Assembly (NCBI GenBank): GCA_020186115.1
Contig: WSYJ01000118.1
Coordinates: 186,001-250,000, forward strand
Reading direction: 5' to 3'
Source of the DNA: Histomonas meleagridis
Taxonomy: Eukaryota; Parabasalia; Tritrichomonadida; Dientamoebidae
DNA length: 64,000 bases
Within the stretch, counting starts at the first letter, position 1. Every line of letters begins with the position of its first letter. The position numbers and the translations under genes were made by a program. Below are positions 10,085 through 19,600 of this stretch, piece by piece. Under the pieces are notes generated by a model, which saw nothing but the letters and a program-made list of their open reading frames with translations, made no database searches and was not told the DNA's origin.

Positions 10085-10780
10085 TTTGTTGGACTAAAAG
10101 TGCAAGATGAACGATATTTGATGGCAGAAATAACCATTTTTCTTTGGTTTATTCAATGAATTTTTTTTGTCAAAATGTATTTTTTTCTGTCAAAATTGAA
10201 CGGTGGTTCAACATTTTCAAAGCGAAATGCGGATTTGATTTGTGTTGGTTATTATTCTCAACTTTAAAACTATAACCGCTGGAACACAATCATTAAAAAA
10301 TTATGCTGAGTCAGAGATATATGTACAACAGCAATAATATTCTTTAGTTATTTTGAATATTTATTTGCTTTTTTTGTATAATTGATATTAATATTTTGCT
10401 AATGCATGTGTAGATTTAATGTTGAACAATTACAAATTAGAGTAGTGAATATAACAGTTTAATAAATTATTTTAGGGTGTTGAATGTACTAATATATTTC
10501 AAATAACATTTCGAAATAATATGTTTTATAATGCATCACATTAAATTTGATTTTCTGTTGTATTAACTGAGAAAATCAAAATATAATGTATCCATTGAAT
10601 AATGTAACGCACTTCTTATATTCATGATTGATATTCACCATGATTAATGGAAAAGATATCATATGGATGAAAATGCCCACTTGGTATCGTACATATTCAA
10701 ATATTTTTTTTGATAGCCGAAGATTTTTGCCCACAAACTTTTTGAATTGATTAAAGTGTTTGTCGATTTGATTTGTTCAA
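10085..10780. other. Intergenic region, about 700 bp
   Basis: This AT-rich gap lies between the divergent PP2A scaffold and BspA-like genes and must carry both promoters. It contains one TAACCG (10273-10278) and several poly-T runs. I see no convincing ORF or RNA gene. Confidence 0.5.
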
Positions 10781-12817
10781 ATGATTGTTGTGGCTTTTCT
10801 TTTAAGTCATGTCATCTGTGATTTATCTCTCAAATCTAATCTAGCACAGAAAACACTTGATATTTATGATAAACCAATTGTATATCAAAAAGATTACACA
10901 GATATTTATTCGGAAGTCCAACATATTATAATTGGAAAAGGTGTTTATATCTTGGAACAGTGCTGTTTTTATAAATGGCCGAAATTAGAAATAGTAACAA
11001 TTGGTAATTCTCTCAACAAAATTGGATTTGAAGCATTTAAGGAATGCCAGTTACTATCATATATTACTTTTGGAGAGAATCTCACTGAAATTTGTGAATC
11101 TGCTTTTCGTTCAGTTTTTATTGACACCCTCAATTTACCAAATTCTCTTAAGGCAATTGGTTCATATGCTTTTGCTTATTGCAATAATCTTCGAACAATC
11201 AATTTTGGTAATGGATTAACTAATATAGATAAATATGCTTTCACTTGCTGTCTTAAATTATCATCTATTACTTTACCTAATTCACTTACAAACATTGGAA
11301 CTGATATTTTTTCAGGGTGCAAAAATTTAAAAACCATTACACTTAGTGAAAACATTCAATGTATTCCACAAGGTTTATTTTATAATTGCTTAAGTTTACA
11401 AAAAATCATAATTCCAGATTCAGTTACATATATTGGAGTAATGGCATTTAAATACTGCCAACTCCTTCAAAGTGTTATCATCGGCAAAAATGTTAAAGAT
11501 ATTTATGAAGAAGCTTTTGCGGAATGCATTAGTGTAGAAAATGTACAAATGAATGAAAACATTGAAAGAATTGGATATTATGCATTCAAAAAACTTAAGC
11601 AACTTACAAGTATTTATTTGCCAAATTCACTTGTTACAATTGGTCAAAGTGCATTTCAAGAAACGGGAATTCAAGAATTAACAATTCCAACATCAGTCAC
11701 TGGAATTTATAAACAAGCATTTGCATATAGTTTAATATCTAAATTAACAATTTTATCGAAAATCCCAACATTAGAAAATTCTGTTTTTGAAGGATGCAAA
11801 AAATTAACTGATGTTTCTCTTCCAGATAACTTTTTATCACTTCCATCATCAACATTTAGACAATGTATTTCACTAAAAAATATAACAGTTCCAGGTTCTA
11901 TTTTTACCATATCCAGTTATGCATTTTCTGAAGATGATTCACTTGAAACAGTTGTATTACAAGAAGGAACAGCTGCAATTGAATCTTATGTATTTTATGA
12001 ATGTCATTCACTTACCAATGTTACAATACCGAATACAGTCATAAAAATTGATTCATATGTATTTTATATTTGCAATTCTCTAGTCACAATAAATATTCCT
12101 GATTCAGTTATAGAGTTTGGAGATAGTGTAATGAAATATTGTCGTTCTTTACAAAATGTTTATTTATCTGCAAATATTACACAAATTCCAGGCTATACAT
12201 TTATGAATTGTGCCGCATTAAAAACAATTAGAATTCCAGAAAAAGTACAACAAATTGGGAAATTCGGATTTATGGAATGTTATGCTTTAGAAGAAATTTA
12301 TATACCTGGAAAGGTAAGTTACATTGGATATATGGCATTTCACGCATGTAAAGCGATTAAATGTATACATTTTAATGGAACAAATGAACCATCATTTGAA
12401 TCATCCGCTTTATGCTTTGTTTATGCAAAAGTTATTGTTCCAGCTGAATATACTGGTACATCATTTGGTGATTTGAGTATTGTATATGGTCATGATTGTA
12501 ATGATCTATACACAGAATCGGTTTCATATGAAACTTCAATAGATACTTCTGAGGATAAATCATCTTCATCTTCATCAGGAACATCATCTTCAACGATTAT
12601 ATCCTTCTGTACTTTGGGTGGAATATTCGTCATATTCGTTTTTTGTGGATTAGTTTCGGGGTGCCTTAAGAAATTGGAGAGAAAAGAATATAATGAACTT
12701 TCATCTTCGTCTTCATCTTCATCTGATAAAAATAAGACTGTTAGAAGGGCTGCTTGTGGTACCTCTTTAATAATGGGTAAAGAGGAATCAGGTTTTATTT
12801 ATTGGAATTTTACATAA
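10781..12817 (+). CDS. BspA-like leucine-rich-repeat surface protein
   Basis: This 678-residue protein has a signal peptide (MIVVAFLLSHVICDL), about 20 LRR_5-type repeats of 23-24 residues from about residue 45 to 545 (typical unit: LTSIYLPNSLVTIGQSAF), a Ser-rich linker (residues about 580-605), one membrane segment (ISFCTLGGIFVIFVFCGLV) and a short cytoplasmic tail with a Ser run. This is the layout of the trichomonad BspA-like family, known as cell-surface proteins thought to mediate adhesion to host cells or bacteria. Most repeats carry the family's conserved Cys (CxxL). The gene is intact and intron-less. Its exact ligand cannot be told. Confidence 0.9.
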   Translation: MIVVAFLLSHVICDLSLKSNLAQKTLDIYDKPIVYQKDYTDIYSEVQHIIIGKGVYILEQCCFYKWPKLEIVTIGNSLNKIGFEAFKECQLLSYITFGENLTEICESAFRSVFIDTLNLPNSLKAIGSYAFAYCNNLRTINFGNGLTNIDKYAFTCCLKLSSITLPNSLTNIGTDIFSGCKNLKTITLSENIQCIPQGLFYNCLSLQKIIIPDSVTYIGVMAFKYCQLLQSVIIGKNVKDIYEEAFAECISVENVQMNENIERIGYYAFKKLKQLTSIYLPNSLVTIGQSAFQETGIQELTIPTSVTGIYKQAFAYSLISKLTILSKIPTLENSVFEGCKKLTDVSLPDNFLSLPSSTFRQCISLKNITVPGSIFTISSYAFSEDDSLETVVLQEGTAAIESYVFYECHSLTNVTIPNTVIKIDSYVFYICNSLVTINIPDSVIEFGDSVMKYCRSLQNVYLSANITQIPGYTFMNCAALKTIRIPEKVQQIGKFGFMECYALEEIYIPGKVSYIGYMAFHACKAIKCIHFNGTNEPSFESSALCFVYAKVIVPAEYTGTSFGDLSIVYGHDCNDLYTESVSYETSIDTSEDKSSSSSSGTSSSTIISFCTLGGIFVIFVFCGLVSGCLKKLERKEYNELSSSSSSSSDKNKTVRRAACGTSLIMGKEESGFIYWNFT

Positions 12818-12991
12818 TAAACATTGGTTACCAACTTAAAATGATTTATATTTTCATTTCTATGCGAGCTAAATTGGGAACTATTTAAAATGATAAAAAT
12901 ATTCAAGTTCGAACAAGTAAGACTTCGGTAATGAATTGGATTCTACGCACATTAATTAACGTTTCAGTAAACGGTCACAATTAACCAAAAA

Positions 12992-13297
12992 ATGAACAAA
13001 GACCAGGTAAAACTACAAGCAAAAATGATCGAATTAATGAAACCTCTTGAAGAGACGACATCGAAAAAAATCAAAGAAGTTAAAGTACAACAAAAAGAAA
13101 TTGATTCCAAACTTGAAGATCTAACAATTGCCTTTGAGAAAGTCCTTAATAATCTTCCTCCATCAGACCTTAAAGATGTAATAGACAGAATTAATTCTCT
13201 TTGCGATCGTCTTGAGAATGCCCGTTCACGCATTTCCAACATTTCCAAACGCGCGGATACAATTCTCAACCAACTTTCCACAACAACTACACAATAG
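12992..13297 (+). CDS. Small coiled-coil protein, 101 aa
   Basis: The product is almost entirely heptad-patterned helix (MIELMKPLEETTSKKIKEVK ... RINSLCDRLENARSRISNI) with a Thr-rich end. It has no signal peptide or membrane segment. Size and shape resemble subunits of small helical-bundle trafficking complexes such as BLOC-1/BORC, but there is no diagnostic motif, so that is only a suggestion. It is convergent with the tubulin cofactor E gene, with only 14 bp between the stops. An AAACGGTCA stretch lies 15-23 bp before the ATG. An antisense ORF covers the same bases but has the composition of a shadow. Confidence 0.65.
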   Translation: MNKDQVKLQAKMIELMKPLEETTSKKIKEVKVQQKEIDSKLEDLTIAFEKVLNNLPPSDLKDVIDRINSLCDRLENARSRISNISKRADTILNQLSTTTTQ

Positions 13298-13311
13298 AAT
13301 TTTTTATTTAG

Positions 13312-14733
13312 TTAAATATCACTCTTTTCTATTTGTTGAGAAATTGATCTAATTTTAAATGACTTCGCTTGCAAATCTTCATTTAACTCCATATCTCCAG
13401 CTTTTGCAGCAAAGATGATACTTCCATCATTACAACCAACCTCAAGAAGTGTTTGTTCTGGGTATAACAATGATGTTTTATAGTTCCCAGTCTGGATTGC
13501 AAGCTCAATTTCTGTGCCTTGTATTTTAAACATTCGTGTTACATGTGAATTTAATGTTCCAATTTTCATCGATAGCGGAACGGTTTTTTCAATAGTGCGA
13601 CCGTTAAAAACAAATTTAACGGCCGCTCGCTTCTTTTGTACAACTTTTTCCTGTTCAACTTGTGGAGCTCCGTATTTCTGACAGAGTTCATTCCATCTAG
13701 GATGCCTTTGTGGGCCATTTTTCACTACATCTTTGGAAAAATATTCCAAATATTGGATTTCGCTTTGTTGAATTTCAGATGGTGTAATCGGACTACCATT
13801 AAGTTTTTTAAGACATGGGAAACGAGCTACACACAAAAGACGAGTTTCTATTTCCCCAATTGAATCTTGAATGGGATTTCTCTGAATTTGTAGATCTTCT
13901 AATTTTGGCATCTGCAAAAGCCCATCCAATGAAAACAAATCAAGTATAGAGTTGGATTTAAGAAGAAGAGTTTTCAATTCTAAAAATGTTTCTGGAATAT
14001 ATTCAATAATTTTAATTTCGTTATTGCAAAGAGAGAGACATTCCAGATTTGGAAGTTTTCCAATAGCTTCAGAGACTAATTTGAAGTCATTTATTTGAAG
14101 TCCATCAAGATGAATCTTATGCAAATTTGTGTATTCTTTAAAAATCATAAGGGAAAATGGCGTACAAAAAGAGACATCGATTGTAGTAAGATGTGGAAAT
14201 GCTGATAATATTATTTTGATTTGATTTTCTGTGATATTTGTATTATTTAAAATAATTTCTTTGAGGTTATATTGCTTTGTAGGAGGAGGAAATTCAACAA
14301 AAAATATTTTGCCCATAATAAGACATTCAATGTTTGGGGATATGTCTAAAATATCCCAAATAAATTGAGATGTTGCAACCAAAGTGTTTGAAACATTTAC
14401 TACTTTTACGGATGGAGGAAGTTCGCTAATGTTTCCAAGTGATGCAAGAAGACTATTGTCAAGAGAAAGAAATCCACCTGAACAAGAATAATCTGAAATA
14501 ACATCTGATAATTTTATACCTTCTTTAACCGTTCCTTCCCGAAGAAAGGACCCACTGTTTGGGATTTTAACATCGAATAATTTTTTTCCTTTGTATTCTC
14601 CATTATGTTTTCCACGTGATTGTTCATCCCACTCGACACCTATATATTTAATTTCATTGCCATGGGCGTCTTTTAAAACTCCCCTCCATCGAACTGTTGC
14701 ACGAAATCCATCCTGAGAAAGTATTCTTTCCAT
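13312..14733 (-). CDS. TBCE: Tubulin-specific chaperone E (cofactor E)
   Basis: This 473-residue protein has the three-part layout of cofactor E. An N-terminal CAP-Gly domain (residues about 10-65) contains IKYIGVEWDEQSRGKHNGEY. Leucine-rich repeats follow (about 110-310; NLECLSLCNNEIKIIEY, LEDLQIQRNPIQDSIGE). A C-terminal ubiquitin-like domain lies at about 365-455. Cofactor E binds alpha-tubulin in the late step of tubulin heterodimer assembly with cofactors C and D and beta-tubulin. The CAP-Gly variant reads KHNGEY where many read KHDGSH. A CAACCG motif (14819-14824 on the plus strand as CGGTTG) lies 86 bp upstream. With the tubulin-ligase-like gene at 24349 it makes two tubulin-handling genes in the window, which suits a multi-flagellated cell. 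Confidence 0.88.
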   Translation of the reverse strand: MERILSQDGFRATVRWRGVLKDAHGNEIKYIGVEWDEQSRGKHNGEYKGKKLFDVKIPNSGSFLREGTVKEGIKLSDVISDYSCSGGFLSLDNSLLASLGNISELPPSVKVVNVSNTLVATSQFIWDILDISPNIECLIMGKIFFVEFPPPTKQYNLKEIILNNTNITENQIKIILSAFPHLTTIDVSFCTPFSLMIFKEYTNLHKIHLDGLQINDFKLVSEAIGKLPNLECLSLCNNEIKIIEYIPETFLELKTLLLKSNSILDLFSLDGLLQMPKLEDLQIQRNPIQDSIGEIETRLLCVARFPCLKKLNGSPITPSEIQQSEIQYLEYFSKDVVKNGPQRHPRWNELCQKYGAPQVEQEKVVQKKRAAVKFVFNGRTIEKTVPLSMKIGTLNSHVTRMFKIQGTEIELAIQTGNYKTSLLYPEQTLLEVGCNDGSIIFAAKAGDMELNEDLQAKSFKIRSISQQIEKSDI

Positions 14734-15571
14734 TATTTTTTCCTACACAGCAAGCTGAGTGACATGTGACATGAAAATTTACTACGCTTTGATCAAAACA
14801 AATAATTATCCAACTACACGGTTGAAATTGAATAAGTGATATATGATATCCAAAACGTTTAGTCAGAATGTAAGTTGTTTTTATCTTTTCTTCTTCTTTT
14901 TGAACAACAAAACATAACAAATAAGATATAAATATCTGGCAATAAACATAAAAATGTAATCGCAAGTAAGTCAATTTCAAGGCCGTGTTATGCTTTATCT
15001 GCTGAAGGTCGTTTTCAGATAATGCTTCGTCACGTGATCATATAGGATTGAGTGAATAGTGAACTAGTGCTGCAGCAACACATAATTCAACAACTTTAAA
15101 ATACTTATATCTTGAATTTAAGAACTTTAAAAATCACAGGTATTAGTATTCACATTGACTAAAATTTTGATTTAGGCATTCATTATCGAAAAACATGAGA
15201 ACAAATTTTTATATGAATCACAGGGTTTTGGTAAAATGAATAAAAAATTTCATTTTTTTTTTAAATAACACTCCTTTTACGGAAATACAAATTATTTTTT
15301 TTTTGTTTGAAAAATGGATTTAGATCTGGTATAACCTACCTTATTCAGCATAAATTAAAGCAAAGATTTAAAATAATAAAAACATTACAAATACATAAAA
15401 TTTCATTTTTTATGAAATTAAATTTAAAATTTAATTTCCACGATACATTTGACAATTTAAATTTATTTTCATATGAGCCTTATATGACAGAGTCAATCAA
15501 TGATCCTTCTTGTAATTTTTTTTATATAAAAATTCGTTATTATTGTTTTCATACTTTAAATGAATAAACAT
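14734..15571. other. Intergenic region, about 840 bp
   Basis: This holds the cofactor E promoter at its left end (CGGTTG at 14819-14824) and otherwise AT-rich sequence with poly-T runs near 15246-15302. An open frame at 15307-15567 (plus) is low-complexity Lys/Phe/Asn and looks like chance. I see no RNA gene. Confidence 0.45.
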
Positions 15572-16200
15572 TTAAACATCTTTCTCATGAGAAAGGTCAT
15601 TAATATCAAAACCTTTTTGTTCGAGAAGTAATTTAGCGATTTCTATTTTGTTAAGTTCAGATGCTATCATAAGTGCTGTATAAAATAAATCGGATAATTT
15701 CCAAATTTTATTCTATAATTTCAAATTGTTAAAATAAATTTGAAATAATATTTTTATAGAGCCTTGGAATTTATATCAATTCCTTCTTGTTCAAGAAGTA
15801 ATTTAACTATTTCTATATAGCCATATTTGGTTGCATACATAAGTGCTGTAAAAAATAATTTAAATAATTTCCAAATATTATTTTGAAATACTAAATTATT
15901 AAATTAAATATTAAATAAAACAAATAAATATCTTTAGCATTAATATCAATTCCTTCTTGTTCAAGAAGTAATTTAATTATTTCTATATGACCATTTTCAG
16001 ATGCAATCATAATTGCCGTATTAAATAATTTAAATAATTTCCAAATATTATTTTGAAATACTAAATTATTAAATTAAATATTAAATAAAACAAATAAATA
16101 CCCTTAGCATTAATATCAATTCCTTCTTGTTCAAGAAGTAATTTAACTATTTCTTTATAACCATATTTGGCTGCATACATAAGTGCTGTCTTAAATAATT
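15572..16200 (-). repeat. 170-bp ankyrin exon-plus-spacer tandem repeats
   Basis: Four units repeat at exactly 170 bp. Each has about 85-110 bp of ankyrin coding sequence and an AT-rich spacer. On the minus strand three of the units or their predecessor end in GCTAA(A/G)G(A/G)TATTTATTTG, and the next begins after TTTT(A/T)TACAG or TAATACGG. The spacing equals the smallest unit in the plus-strand gene at 42892 (110 + 3 x 20). Confidence 0.7.
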
Positions 16201-16235
16201 TAAATAATTTCCAAATATTATTTTGAAATAATATA

Positions 16236-17499
16236 GGGGGTGGAAAAAGTCCGTTCGTCAGGCCTTTTTCGATTTATATTAGATATTTATAAAATCAAGT
16301 TATATAGATAAAATCTATAATAAATATATTATCATTATAATACTTATTTCCAAATAAATATGATGCATGAAGTAAAACAACTTTTTTTCAGGATACCCTC
16401 TGAAAGAGAACGTTTAAGCATTCTTATGTCAGTTCCAATTGAGGAATTACGTTCTGTTGTCCATTTCCTTTGGTTAGAATCAAATGAAAATCAAGACATA
16501 TATAGACGATTATATGCTGTATATGGTGATATTATTATTACACTTCGAACAGTTCAGAAATTAACAAAAAAGATGAATGAACATACCTTCTTTATTTTCG
16601 AATCGAAAAAAACAGGGAGACCAAGAAGATCAGATTTAGATCAAAAAATAACCAATTTCATATTAAGTTATCCATATGCATCGACGAAGAAAATTGCGAA
16701 GAATGTAGGTGCGGATCCAAAAACAGTGAAAAATATAATGATTAATATTTTAGGGATGAAAAAAATAACTTCAAATGGATCCCACATAAGTCGACTCCAG
16801 AAATTAAAGCCAAAAGAGCCACCATTGCTTCGTAATTATTTGAATTCCTTTATAGTTCAAATGACCACAGACTGAGGCACATATTGACACTAGATGAAAC
16901 CTGGATTTATATTGTAAACGGGAGAAACTCGATGTGAATTGAATCTGGAGTGCAAAAACCAAACAAACCCAAACAAATCATTGTCTCCAAAAAAGTAATG
17001 ATATCTGTTATATGGTCTATAACTGGTATCAAATCAATGACAATGCTTCCGATAAGTCAAAAATTTTATCGGAATTTTTATCTAAAGTTGTACTTGGAGA
17101 TTTGGCAAAAAAAATTTTAACTAAGTAGTATTTTTTGCATATGGATAACGCCAGACCTCATTTGGTTCATGAAAAATTGAATGAATTAAGCATTAAAAGG
17201 CTTCCGCAACCTCCATTTTCGCCAGATCTCGCACCATCTGACTTTTTTCTGTTCGGATATCTAAAAAAATGCTCGAAGGTGAGTCGTTTGAAGATGAAGA
17301 TCAACTTTTTAAAAAGATTGAGGCATTACTGTATAGTATTCCTAAAGACACCTGCAGAGCCGTATATAATGAATGAATAAACAGACTTTTAATTACAATT
17401 GAAACTCAAGGTGAATACATAGCATAATAAATGAACAAATTTTCTTTTACTTTTTTATTCATTGAAAAAAAGGCTGACGAACGCACTTTTTTTACTCCC
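16236..17499 (+). mobile_element. Inactive mariner-family DNA transposon
   Basis: The element has imperfect terminal inverted repeats of about 36 bp (16236-16271 and 17464-17499; shared core CGTTCGTCAG) flanked by TA dinucleotides (16234-16235, 17500-17501), the mariner target-site duplication. It is about 1.26 kb, the usual mariner length, and carries one transposase relic in the same orientation. It sits inside the spacer of the decayed ankyrin gene: spacer sequence continues on either side (TTATTTTGAAATA and AAATAAAACAAATAAATATC). Confidence 0.85.
16360..17427 (+). pseudogene. Mariner transposase relic
   Basis: An intact first part (171 codons) has the helix-turn-helix region (RPRRSDLDQKITNFI, STKKIAKNVGADPKTVKNIM). 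A frameshift near 16855 puts the next part in another frame: LTLDETWIYIVNGRNSM with the first catalytic Asp, then an in-frame TGA. Further on come HMDNARPHLVHEK (second Asp) and PFSPDLAPSDFFLFGYLKK (third Asp of the mariner D,D34D triad). A further frameshift near 17265 and a TGA in place of an expected Trp codon near 17376 complete the damage. No functional transposase can be made from this copy. Confidence 0.85.
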
Positions 17500-18384
17500 T
17501 ATAAATCATTAAACTAAAAAATAAATAAAACAAATAAATATCTTTAATATTAACATCAGTTCCTTTCTGTTCAAGGATATATTCAACAAGTTTAATATTC
17601 CCTGAATATGAAGCAAAACACAAAATATCTTTTGGAATTTTATTATTTTGTAGAAAATATTTAATGAGATATAAATTCCCATTTTTTGCTGATTCATTTA
17701 TAATATTATCATTAATATAAATTCCTTTTTATTCAAAATATTTTAAAATTTCATAATTATCTTTACTAATACAAAAACATTGCAAATCATTAACTTTATT
17801 TCTTAACATCATCATATTATTTTTTGTTTTTGGTTGTATTTTTTCAAATTTGTTTTCATAAATATATTTAAAAATATCGTTTTGATGAAACATAATTGCT
17901 GCTTCATATGCATCTTCAAATGTTGAATGATTTTGTTCACATAAATAAATAATTTCTTCATTTCCGCCTGCAACTGAATATTTACCTGCGCTATTTACTT
18001 TGGCACCATTTAATAATAAATATTTAAAACATTTAATTGATCCAAAAAATGCTGCATAATTAATTAATGTAACATTATAATGATTAATAATTGTACATCT
18101 TTCATAAAGTGATGGTTCAATTGTTTGATTAAAATCAAAATCACTTTGTGATGATATTTCTTGAAGTTTTTCAATTTCATCATTTCGAATTATTTTCGCA
18201 ATTTCATTTGGATTAACCCCTTCTTTAATTAATTTCTTATGAAGTTCTATCGAAAACTCGTAAATATCAGAAATAAATATTTGACAAGTTTATCACAGTC
18301 AATGAAATTTATCACTTTTTGAATACTATATTATACCGTTTTCGCGTCAATACAATTGGATTCCAGTAATGTAAAGTATCTAAA

Positions 18385-19040
18385 AACTTAAATCAGGAAC
18401 AAATTAAAAAAAGATTAAATTTTGCAAATAATATTCTTAACAGCAGCGATTTCCAGTATTAAAAAATTATCTTTTTAGATGAGTCCAGATTTTGTTTAAA
18501 ATCAGATGGGAAATGGGTTTGGAGGAAGATTGGTGAAATAAATGACCAAATCGTTGCAGTAAAAGAAAAATTTTATAAAGGGCATATGGTCTTCAGTGCT
18601 GTAGGTGTATATTACAAAAGCGATTCCCTATTTATTGATGGAACAGACTATTCAAAAAAATATGTAGAAATTTCGAAAAGTTATTCAGTATTTTCAACAC
18701 TTGTTCGAATTTTTGGGCAACGGCAGTGGGTTTGGCGGCAAGATGGCTCCCCATCACACACATCGCACTACACGTAAGATTTTTTAAATAGTGCATGCCG
18801 ATTGATTAATGATTGACCTCCAAATAGCTGTGATTTTTCCCCTATTGAAATCTGATGGGGAACCTTAAAGCACTATGTGAATGGATGCCATCCCGAAACC
18901 TTAGAAGATGTAAAAATTCATTTAATATAAGGGTGGAATTTGATTCCAATGGTAACCATACAAGCACTTGTATTATCATTCAGGGCAAGGATCCTTGCGT
19001 GCCTGGAAAATGATGGAAAAAGTATTCAGCTCTTGATAGC
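18385..19040 (+). pseudogene. Tc1-like (DDE) transposase relic, catalytic part
   Basis: Broken frames encode FLDESRFCLKSDGKWVWRK, then WVWRQDGSPSHTSHYT, then CDFSPIEI*WGTLKHYVNG and ARILACLENDGKSI. These are the DE(S)RF, QDGxPxH and SPIE/LWGxLK blocks of Tc1/IS630-type transposases, including all three catalytic acidic positions. Stops occur after QY, after HYT and within the SPIE block. The helix-turn-helix part is absent on this strand. It is adjacent to the ankyrin pseudogene and adds to a small transposon-rich island. Confidence 0.65.
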
Positions 19041-19074
19041 TAGCCACAGATCACCACGAGATGATAATCTTGTG

Positions 19075-19315
19075 AACCTCCAAAGATACAGTCCAATCAT
19101 TAATGCATGGACCATTATAATGATCCAGCGGTTCATTTTGATAAAACATTTTCGAAAAACTCAGAAATTTTATAATATGTCGTTAATTCATATCCCAACT
19201 TCTTGTATAATTCTTTGGCATAACCTTTTGATGGGGACCTTCCTTCTTATCCTGTAAGATATGCTTGATATATGATTTTTGCATGTTCAGGATTGATTTT
19301 CTTTCCTTTTCCCAT
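19075..19315 (-). pseudogene. Transposase N-terminal fragment (Tc1-like), minus strand
   Basis: From ATG 19315 the minus strand reads MGKGKKINPEHAKIIYQAY, then EGRSPSKGYAKELYKKLGY and ELTTYYKISEFFEN before decaying. This looks like the N-terminal DNA-binding part of a Tc1-type transposase. It faces the catalytic fragment at 18385-19040, so either the two come from different copies or an inversion split one element. Confidence 0.45.
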
Positions 19316-19600
19316 GTTCAAAACTAGAGTTATAACCGTTTAAAAACTTCATGCGACCGTTTTAAATGTTTTCATAACCGTTTTGATTTTTTTCGTAACC
19401 TTCTAGAAAATTCCGATAAGATTATGAATTAATTGATACATATGCTGATCAGCATTTATTTTGCTCTTTTTATTAATAAAATGCTTATAAATTTAAGTGG
19501 AGTAAAATGACATTTATTATATAAGGCCATTTATATATTTTTGTAAATGATTTTATACGACAATTTTTAATAAAAACATATTTATAATAAAATATATTTA

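Larger units (their letters stand above)
15572..18290 (-). pseudogene. Decayed DUF3447-type ankyrin gene, split by a mariner element
   Basis: Read from about 18290 downward, the first part matches the intact ankyrin gene at 41459 (GVNPNEIAKIIRNDEIEKL, LYERCTIINHYNVTLINYAA, CFKYLLLNGAKVNSAGKYS). An in-frame TAA follows KYFE (near 17731). After KGTDVNIK the coding stops at a repeat-boundary spacer, which holds the mariner insertion. Four more ankyrin units follow at exact 170-bp spacing (T-A-L/I-M codons at 16182, 16012, 15842 and 15672), each with EIVKLLLEQEGIDIN-like sequence, and the last ends in SHEKDV and stop at 15572. The N-terminus is missing. The stop, the truncation and the transposon argue for a pseudogene; if introns are spliced, only the stop codon and the truncation remain as defects. 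Confidence 0.75.

Noticed and set aside
15307-15567. 86-codon plus-strand ORF between cofactor E and the ankyrin pseudogene
   Set aside because: Lys/Phe/Asn/Ile composition reflects AT-rich DNA, with no motif or conserved look.
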